A stretch of DNA of 64,000 nt from Pyrobaculum sp. WP30 (GTDB taxonomy: Archaea; Thermoproteota; Thermoprotei; Thermoproteales; Thermoproteaceae), in NCBI GenBank assembly GCA_001189275.1, contig CP012158.1, forward strand, positions 186,001-250,000, read 5' to 3'. The position numbers and the translations under genes were made by a program. Below, piece by piece: positions 58,449 through 64,000 of the stretch (its first letter is position 1; every line of letters begins with the position of its first letter). The notes beneath the pieces were generated by a model. That model made no database searches, was not told the DNA's origin, and was given only the letters and a program-made list of their open reading frames with translations.

Positions 58449-59303
58449 ATGCGGGTCGGAGTCGTCGGCCTCGGCATCATGGGCGCCCCGATGGCGATGC
58501 ATCTCCACAAGGCCGGCTTCTTGGCGGCGGTGTACAACAGGACGCGGGCCAAGGCGGAGCCCTTTGCCAAGCTCGGGGTATACGTTGCGGAGTCGCCTGC
58601 CGACCTGGCGAGGAGGGTGGACGTGGTGATTGTTATGGTGTCCGACGGGCCCGACGTGGAGCAGGTCTTGTTCGGCCCGGGGGGAGTGGCGGAGGGGGCG
58701 AGGCCCGGCCTCGTGGTGGTGGACATGTCTACCAACTCGCCGGATTGGGCGAAGAGGTTCGCCGAGAGGCTTGCGCAACTCGGCGTGGAGTTCCTAGACG
58801 CCCCGGTGACGGGCGGCCAGAAGGGCGCCGTGGAGGGGACCTTGACCATAATGGTGGGAGGCAGGGAGGAGACGTTCCAGAGGCTCCTCCCAGTCTTTAA
58901 GGCCTTCGGCAAGAATGTGATATACGTGGGGCCTGTGGGGTACGGCCAGGCCATGAAGCTGGTTAACCAGGTAGCGGTGGCCTTGAACACGGTGGCGATG
59001 GTGGAGGGCCTGCGCCTCGCCAAGGCGCTGGGGCTGGACATGGAGAAGGTGGCGCAAGTGTTGACCGGCGGCGCGGCTAGGTCCGGCTCCATCGAGCTGT
59101 ATCTGCCCAAGCTCCTCAAGGGCGACCTCTCGCCGGGGTTCAAGGCCGCCCACCTCAAGAAGGATCTCGCATATGCCATGGAGCAGGCGAACCGGCTGAG
59201 CCTGTTCCTCCCCGCCACGTCGCTGGCGCTGGAGCTGTATAAGAAGATGGTGGAGAAGGGGCTGGGGGAGCTGGGGACCCACGCGCTGGGCGAGGTGTAT
59301 TAG
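58449..59303 (+). CDS. 3-hydroxyisobutyrate/6-phosphogluconate-type dehydrogenase
   Basis: The 284-residue NAD(P)-dependent beta-hydroxyacid dehydrogenase has [20 protein letters not shown] as the Rossmann glycine loop, [34 protein letters not shown] (substrate loop) and [12 protein letters not shown] with the catalytic Lys. The C-terminal helical domain contains [20 protein letters not shown]. Relatives reduce or oxidise 3-hydroxyisobutyrate, tartronate semialdehyde or similar acids. The downstream CoA-transferase genes suggest a carboxylic-acid pathway. Confidence 0.88.
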   Translation: MRVGVVGLGIMGAPMAMHLHKAGFLAAVYNRTRAKAEPFAKLGVYVAESPADLARRVDVVIVMVSDGPDVEQVLFGPGGVAEGARPGLVVVDMSTNSPDWAKRFAERLAQLGVEFLDAPVTGGQKGAVEGTLTIMVGGREETFQRLLPVFKAFGKNVIYVGPVGYGQAMKLVNQVAVALNTVAMVEGLRLAKALGLDMEKVAQVLTGGAARSGSIELYLPKLLKGDLSPGFKAAHLKKDLAYAMEQANRLSLFLPATSLALELYKKMVEKGLGELGTHALGEVY

Positions 59304-59337
59304 CGGAATACTTAAAAACGAACGTTTTTCTACATAT

Positions 59338-60648
59338 ATGGATTATTTTAAAAGTTTACAAAGTTTTTTTGGCACTACTGCAAATTCTAGGCCGCTTGAG
59401 GGCATAAAAGTTGTTGAGTTTTCGCACTACATCCTGGGGCCTAACGTCCCGCGTCTCCTTGCGCAACTGGGCGCCGAGGTGGTGAAGGTGGAGCCCCCGC
59501 CGCGGGGCGATAGGTGGAAGTAGGCCCCAATGTGGGGAGGCAAGGGCTTCTACAAGGGCATGCGTATAGACTACCTCTACCTCAACGCCAACAAGTACTT
59601 CTTGGGGCTCGACTTCCGCAAGGAGGAGGGGTATAGACTGCTGATTGAGCTGGTGAAGAAGGCGGATGTGTTTGTGGAGAACATGGAGCCGGGCACCTTG
59701 GATAGATACGGCTTGGGCTACCTCCAGCTGAGGGAGGTGAATCCCTGGCTGATTTACGTAAGCGCCTCGGGCTACGGTCAGTTTGGACCTCTCCACAGGC
59801 TCCCCAGCTACGACATCATCGGGCAGGCGGAGTCCGGCATAATGGACACCACGGGGTGGGAGGAGGACGAGGTGGACGAGCTTTACAGGTTGCCGGACTA
59901 CCCCGGTGACTGGCTCCCCTCGACCATGGCTGTCAGTGCCGTGTTAGCGGCGTTGATATATAGGGAGCGGACGGGCCGCGGCCAGTATATAGACTTGTCG
60001 CAGGCGGCGAGCCTGCAACGGTTTATGTATCACTTCGTATATATGAGCGCCTCGGGGAGGCTGAAGAGGAGCGGTTTCTTCGACCCGTTTGCGCCTGTGT
60101 CGGGGGTTTTCAAGACCCGCGACGGTAAGTATGTGGCTATTGCGGCGATGACGGAGGGCCAGGTGAAGGCGTTGGCAGGGGAGGTGGCGGGCCTCGTCGA
60201 GGCGCTTGGCGACAGATGGAGAGTATTCAGGGTCGTGCAAGAGTGGGCCTCTGGGAAGATGTTGGAGGAGGTGCTTGAGGCGGGTAGGCGGCTCAAGGTG
60301 CCGATTCAGCCCGTGATGACGGACATCGACGTGTTGAGGGATCCGTGGCGGTGGGAGAGGGGGTCCGTGGTGAGGATAAACGACAGACTATACGGCGAAA
60401 TAGTGGTGCCGGGGCCGTTGTTTAAGATGGCCGGGGCGGACATCGGAGTGAGGTGGGTGGCGCGGCCCGTGGGGTACCACAACAAGCTGGTGTTGAAGAA
60501 GTGGCTGGGGTACAGCCCTGAGGAGGCTGACGGGCTTGTCCAGAGGGATGTCTTGGGGTATTGGGACGGACAGCCGGGCAACATGCCGCCGCCTGGCTGG
60601 AAAGCCGAGGAGGACCCGGTGTATCAAGGCGAGAGAGACGAGGTATGA
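59338..60648 (+). pseudogene. Class III (CaiB/BaiF) CoA-transferase with an in-frame TAG
   Basis: The frame begins with LEGIKVVEFSHYILGPNVPR and LLAQLGAEVVKVEPPPRGDR, then hits TAG at 59521-59523, and continues without shift as PMWGGKGFYKGMRIDYLYLN, SYDIIGQAESGIMDTTGWEE (with the likely catalytic Asp) and GRGQYIDLSQAAS. Together they make a full CoA-transferase of about 436 residues. As read, only a 61-residue peptide forms, unless translation restarts at the ATG at 59530, which would lack the CoA-binding N-terminus. The rest is undamaged, so the mutation is recent or an error. ATG 59338 follows ACTTAAAAACG. Confidence 0.8.
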
Positions 60649-61799
60649 TGGACAGAGAGGCCATCTTGCGGGAGCTTTTTAGGCCCGAGGGGAAGCCGGC
60701 CGCCCTTGAGGGCGTTAAGGTGCTTGAGATATGCGGCGTGAACTTCGGTTGCATGATAGCGGGGTCTCTACTGGCTGAGCTGGGGGCGGAGGTGCACACA
60801 GTGCCGGACGAAAGAGCCGTGAAGATCACTGCAGATGAGGTGTACATAGAAGGCGTTGGGGTGCCGTATTTCGTCGAGGGGAGGGGCAAGAAGAGGGTGG
60901 AGTGGCGCGACGTGGAGTCGCTTCTGCCGCAGGTGGACGTACTCCTCGACGGGCTGGGGCCTGGGAAGCTGGCGGAGAGGGGGCTGGGATATCCGGACCT
61001 CGCCAAGAGGTATCCCCAACTTATCTACGTAGCTGTGTCGCCCTTTGGCCACTACCCGACGGCTAAGGCGAGGGATTATGCCAACGTCCCCGACTCCGAC
61101 TTGACCGGGCAGGCCTACAACGGCTACATGGCAATGCTGGGGAACCCCAGCTTGCCGGAGCCCTACTCCTACCCCATAAGGGCGGGTATATGGCTTGCCT
61201 GGGCATTCGCCGGCGCCGCGGCGGCCATGGGGGCCCTCTCGGCGTATTGGCAGAGGATGAAGACTGGGAGGGGCACTTTCGTCGACGTCGCCACAAACGA
61301 TGTCTTGTCCGTTGACCACCCGTACCAGGTAGGCGCCGCCTTCGTACTCGGCGTAGCTAGAAGGAGATCCCCCACGATAGATGCCAACCTCTACGTTACA
61401 TACACCACGGCCAGGGCTAAGGACAGGTTCGTGGCAATAGCCACTGTGATATGGCCCGAGATCGAGGCCTTCTTCGAGATCATAGGCAGGCCCGAGCTGG
61501 CGGAGAAGTGGAGAGACGCCATGACGCAGGTGGAGAAGGACCCCGACGCAATTAAGCCTCTGGAGAAGGAGGTCTTCGCCGTGGTGAGGGAAATCCCGGC
61601 GGAGGAGCTTGTTAGGAGAAGCCGCGAGAAGGGGAAGCCGCCTATTGCCGTTGTGAAGACGTTGGAGGAGGTGGCGTCTCAGGTGCACTGGAGGCAGAGG
61701 AGGGCTATAGTCGAGGTTAACTGCGGTAAAAAGCTACTGAGTCCCGGGACTCCCTACGCCATGTCGGAAACCCCCGGCAGAGTCAATCCTCCTTGCTGA
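60645..61799 (+). CDS. Class III (CaiB/BaiF) CoA-transferase
   Basis: The 384-residue enzyme moves CoA between organic acids through an aspartyl-CoA thioester. ALEGVKVLEICGVNFGCMIA and LLAELGAEVHTVP match the N-terminal CoA-binding part. DSDLTGQAYNGYMAMLG carries the candidate Asp, and GRGTFVDVATNDVLSVDHPY the later conserved block. It starts in the stop of the preceding CoA-transferase (ATGATG), so the two were presumably subunits of a heteromeric enzyme. If the first is inactive, this one may have lost its partner. Substrates are unknown. Confidence 0.82.
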   Translation: MMDREAILRELFRPEGKPAALEGVKVLEICGVNFGCMIAGSLLAELGAEVHTVPDERAVKITADEVYIEGVGVPYFVEGRGKKRVEWRDVESLLPQVDVLLDGLGPGKLAERGLGYPDLAKRYPQLIYVAVSPFGHYPTAKARDYANVPDSDLTGQAYNGYMAMLGNPSLPEPYSYPIRAGIWLAWAFAGAAAAMGALSAYWQRMKTGRGTFVDVATNDVLSVDHPYQVGAAFVLGVARRRSPTIDANLYVTYTTARAKDRFVAIATVIWPEIEAFFEIIGRPELAEKWRDAMTQVEKDPDAIKPLEKEVFAVVREIPAEELVRRSREKGKPPIAVVKTLEEVASQVHWRQRRAIVEVNCGKKLLSPGTPYAMSETPGRVNPPC

Positions 61800-62055
61800 G
61801 CCTATAAACTCCCTCCTCCACCTTTTTGAATACGTAAACCCCCGCCTCTGTCCTAACCACCACCTGCCGCGGCCACCTGGACGCGTCGACGGCCTCCTCT
61901 CTGAAGCCGGCCTCTTTAAACACGGCCTCTATTTCGTCGGCGGGCAGATCCTCGGGGATGAGCACAGCGTAGCCGAAGACCCCAGTCTTTATGAGCTGTG
62001 CCAGCTCCTTCCGGTCCTCAGCCTCCGTGATGTCGTAGAACGACCTCGGCTCCAT
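61783..62055 (-). CDS. Hypothetical small protein
   Basis: The 90-residue product EPRSFYDITEAEDRKELAQL... has an alternating pattern suggesting a two-helix, four-strand alpha/beta domain (FGYAVLIPEDLPADEIEAVF, QVVVRTEAGVYVFKKVEEG). No family recognised. AACTATATATAC lies about 20-33 bases before the ATG, which supports a real gene. The 3' end overlaps the convergent CoA-transferase by 17 bases. Confidence 0.6.
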   Translation of the reverse strand: MEPRSFYDITEAEDRKELAQLIKTGVFGYAVLIPEDLPADEIEAVFKEAGFREEAVDASRWPRQVVVRTEAGVYVFKKVEEGVYRLSKED

Positions 62056-62085
62056 GACGCTGGTGCTCCGGGAAGTATATATAGT

Positions 62086-62778
62086 TTAGAGCTCCATGGC
62101 GTATAGCACATGTGTCGCGTACCGTTCCTTGTAGCCGTCGGGGCTCAGCGAGGTGACGTCTACGCCGGGGTCCCCCACGGCCCCGCCGAAGGAGAATCTG
62201 CCTAGGTAGAGGGCGCCGCCGGAGATACATGGGGTCCCCCTGCTCAGGATATCCCAGGGAGACACGGCCGTGCAGACCCAGGGCTCGTCGGGGAGGCAGG
62301 CGTAGCCCCTGCTCCTCCCCAGGGCCTCCGCCACCGCCTCGTACGCCTCGAGGCCGGAGAGGCATCTTCCGCCGGCACCGCCGGCCGGCCTGCCGCCGTA
62401 AATGCTGACCCGCTCCTTGAAGCCCACCTTCTTCACCAAGGCGCGGCTCGGGGCGTTCCACTCGGCCACGAGAAGCGTCGCGACCGCCGCCCCCCTCCTC
62501 CGCGCCTCTTCCAACAAGAAGCGGGTCATGGCCTCACCGACCCCGCGGCCCCTCAGCTCCGGCCTAACCCTCAGCCCCTGGAGATACGCCGACCTCCCCA
62601 CCTGCACCATCGCCGCCACGGCCGCAATGCGGTCCCCCCACACCGCCACGTAGGCCCTCCCCTCCTTTATCCACCTCCCGATTACGTGCGGGATGTAATC
62701 GCCCCACTCCCATGTGTCCATGGTGAAGGACACTATCTCCGGTATGTCTCCCTCCTCCGCCTTGCGGAAAGTCAACAT
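62086..62778 (-). CDS. GNAT-family acetyltransferase with C-terminal extension
   Basis: Residues 1-140 are a GNAT fold. LTFRKAEEGDIPEIVSFT opens it, AAVAAMVQVGRSAYLQGLRV precedes the acetyl-CoA loop RPELRGRGVGEAMTRFLLEE, and AEWNAPSRALVKKVGFKERV is motif B. A further 90 residues with several Cys and Gly (GGRCLSGLEAYEAV, YACLPDEPWVCTAVSP) form a second domain I cannot name. The substrate is unknown; N-terminal protein or small-molecule acetylation are options. ATG 62778, with GCATAATAAC about 20-28 bases upstream on this strand. Confidence 0.82.
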   Translation of the reverse strand: MLTFRKAEEGDIPEIVSFTMDTWEWGDYIPHVIGRWIKEGRAYVAVWGDRIAAVAAMVQVGRSAYLQGLRVRPELRGRGVGEAMTRFLLEEARRRGAAVATLLVAEWNAPSRALVKKVGFKERVSIYGGRPAGGAGGRCLSGLEAYEAVAEALGRSRGYACLPDEPWVCTAVSPWDILSRGTPCISGGALYLGRFSFGGAVGDPGVDVTSLSPDGYKERYATHVLYAMEL

Positions 62779-62804
62779 AAAAAGGGCTGTTGTCTTGCGT
62801 TATT

Positions 62805-63572
62805 ATGCATTATCTCTACCGGGTGGCTTACGACGGGTCTCTCTTCTACGGCTTTACCGGCCACCCCAGCTCCGTGGAGTCTGCGTTGAGGCGTGTCTTC
62901 GGCGAGGTGCTGGGCCGCGGTAGCAGGACGGACCCGGGGGTCTCGGCGGTGGCGAACGTGGTGATGACGCGGCAGAGGTTGCCCATTGGGTTTATCAACT
63001 CCCGACTGCCCCGGGGCCTCTGGGTCTGGGCGGTGGCGGAGGTGCCGGAGGGCTTCAACCCCCGGCGGGCCCGGCTGAGGCGGTATCTCTACGTGGCGCC
63101 GCACTGGGGCGAGGATCTAGACGTCATGCGGGAAGCCGCCGAGCTTCTGGCCGGGACGCACGACTACGCCTCTTTTATCCAGAGGCGGGGGGAGGAGGGC
63201 TCTACGGTGACCACGGTTTATGAAATAAAGGTGGAGGTCAGGCGGGATCTGGTGTATATCTACTACACGGGGCGGGGCTTTAGGAATAAGATGCTCCGCA
63301 AGTTGACGTGGGCTATCCTCGCCGCGGGCCGCGGCGTTTTGAGGCGGAGAGACATCGAGGAGCTTCTGGCAAGGCCCAGGCCGGGCGCCGTCCCGTCGGC
63401 CCCCGCCGAGGGGCTGGTGCTTCTGGACATAGACTACGGCGTTGAGTTCCAGGTGGATAAGGCCGCCTTGAGGAGTGCCTACACGTACTTCATGGCCAAA
63501 TACAGACACACGGCGGCGCACGCAACCGCGCTGAAGGCCGCGGGCGAGGCACTGGCCGGTTGGGATGAGTAA
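62805..63572 (+). CDS. truA: tRNA pseudouridine synthase A
   Basis: The 255-residue TruA-family enzyme converts uridines at positions 38-40 of tRNA to pseudouridine. YRVAYDGSLFYGFTGHPSSV opens the fold, GRGSRTDPGVSAVANVV carries the catalytic Asp, and GTHDYASFIQRRGEE plus YTGRGFRNKMLRKLTWAI are the later conserved blocks. ATG 62805 is 21-28 bases after CATAAAAAG; an upstream in-frame start at 62790 would leave no promoter room. It diverges from the GNAT gene with overlapping promoters. Confidence 0.9.
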   Translation: MHYLYRVAYDGSLFYGFTGHPSSVESALRRVFGEVLGRGSRTDPGVSAVANVVMTRQRLPIGFINSRLPRGLWVWAVAEVPEGFNPRRARLRRYLYVAPHWGEDLDVMREAAELLAGTHDYASFIQRRGEEGSTVTTVYEIKVEVRRDLVYIYYTGRGFRNKMLRKLTWAILAAGRGVLRRRDIEELLARPRPGAVPSAPAEGLVLLDIDYGVEFQVDKAALRSAYTYFMAKYRHTAAHATALKAAGEALAGWDE

Positions 63573-63603
63573 AGTCTTTTAAATATGGAATTGGATAGTA
63601 GCC

Positions 63604-64000
63604 ATGAGTTATTACTGTGATTTTGACTCCGCGGCGGCGGCTATAGAGGGGATGCTGGGGGAGCTGGTCAGGGAGCAGTTCGGCGACATGCCCCGCGGCG
63701 AGCTGGATGCTATTAGGGAGTTTGTATTTAGAGACTTCATGCATTATTTAGCCACGCGGGCTGGTATATACTACTGGAGGAGGTTCTCGGAAAAGAAGGC
63801 AAGGCAGGTCCTCTGCGTATATATAGAGAAGATGTGGGGAAAGCTGTGGGACATGGCCGCCGAGTGGTTCGCCCTTTGGAAGATGAAGTGGAACCAGCGG
63901 GTGAGGCTTGTGTTTTCCGACGACGAATTTAAGCGTGCCACCCAGTCGGTCAAGTGGGCCAGCGGGCTGGAGGCAGTCATGAATAAAATCGACATGGGGG
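63604..64000 (+). CDS. Hypothetical helical protein, cut by right window edge
   Basis: An ATG at 63604 opens a frame with no stop to the end of the window, giving at least 132 residues. It begins SYYCDFDSAAAAIEGMLGEL, with YYWRRFSEKKARQVLCVYIE and KLWDMAAEWFALWKMKWNQR later. The sequence is helical and rich in aromatic residues. No family recognised. The box CTTTTAAATATGG lies about 20-30 bases upstream. Confidence 0.6.
   Translation, partial: MSYYCDFDSAAAAIEGMLGELVREQFGDMPRGELDAIREFVFRDFMHYLATRAGIYYWRRFSEKKARQVLCVYIEKMWGKLWDMAAEWFALWKMKWNQRVRLVFSDDEFKRATQSVKWASGLEAVMNKIDMG

Noticed and set aside
37244-59523. Genome-wide TAG recoding, for example as pyrrolysine
   Set aside because: Many intact genes in the window end in TAG at the expected family length (leuS, rgy, cas6, cas7 neighbours), and Pyrobaculum is not known to carry the pyrrolysine machinery.

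Overview
The window comes from a hyperthermophilic crenarchaeon of the Thermoproteales, most likely a Pyrobaculum. The evidence is a reverse gyrase, an archaeal leucyl-tRNA synthetase, aIF1A, an archaeal-type ATP synthase subunit B, PaREP1-family and DUF996 proteins, a type I-A CRISPR-Cas locus with 24-base repeats ending in ATTGAAAG, a tRNA gene with a non-canonical intron, and a box C/D guide RNA. Genes are tightly packed. Nearly every operon start has an A/T-rich TATA-like box 23-27 bases upstream of the first codon, as expected for leaderless mRNAs, and I used this to choose starts.

Layout. 1-6 kb: edge of an M20 peptidase, a secreted protein, a PaREP1/HEPN-like protein and three STAND/AAA-type ATPases of accessory character. 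6-15 kb: a winged-helix regulator, a ThiF/MoeB-like E1 enzyme with an unreported 50-residue membrane partner, a glycerophosphodiesterase, a box C/D sRNA, a NitT/TauT-type ABC transporter with its AAA-associated domain as a separate convergent gene, aIF1A, a phosphoesterase, a KaiC-like ATPase and a radical SAM enzyme. 15-30 kb: a short family B DNA polymerase with degraded proofreading motifs, a secreted protein next to a membrane-spanning winged-helix protein, an aldo/keto reductase, a rhomboid split by a homopolymer frameshift, an NfeD-like protein, LeuRS, reverse gyrase and a macrodomain protein.

30.5-43.6 kb: two CRISPR arrays (about 70 and 17 repeats) whose 291-bp leaders differ at one base. 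Between them lies a 7-kb island with an intact carbohydrate-type ABC transporter (no ATPase gene) surrounded by decaying genes: a YeeE/YedE transporter, a VapBC pair and a membrane protein. 43.6-52.9 kb: the type I-A machinery. Adaptation genes cas4-cas2-cas1-csa1 point left, a csa3 regulator is divergent, and the interference operon csa5-cas7-cas5-cas8a2-cas3'-cas3''-cas6 points right with overlapping genes throughout. cas4 has a nonsense mutation just before its fourth cluster cysteine. 52.9-55.6 kb: a second module with a broken HD-nuclease gene, a P-loop ATPase, a small cysteine-rich protein with a PD-(D/E)XK-like signature, and a second cas6, the last three translationally overlapped. This ATPase/nuclease pair is the best candidate for an undescribed system.

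55.6-64 kb: mostly housekeeping. It contains a CAT-anticodon tRNA with a 20-nt intron in the anticodon stem, a DUF996 membrane protein, a Cgi121-like KEOPS subunit behind atpB, a 3-hydroxyisobutyrate-type dehydrogenase, two class III CoA-transferases (the first with an in-frame TAG), a GNAT acetyltransferase, TruA, and a gene cut by the window edge.

A recurring theme is recent inactivation. There are four in-frame TAG codons inside otherwise conserved frames and several single-base frameshifts, two of them at poly-G runs. This fits either a young burst of pseudogenes or homopolymer sequencing error. Only read data can separate the two.
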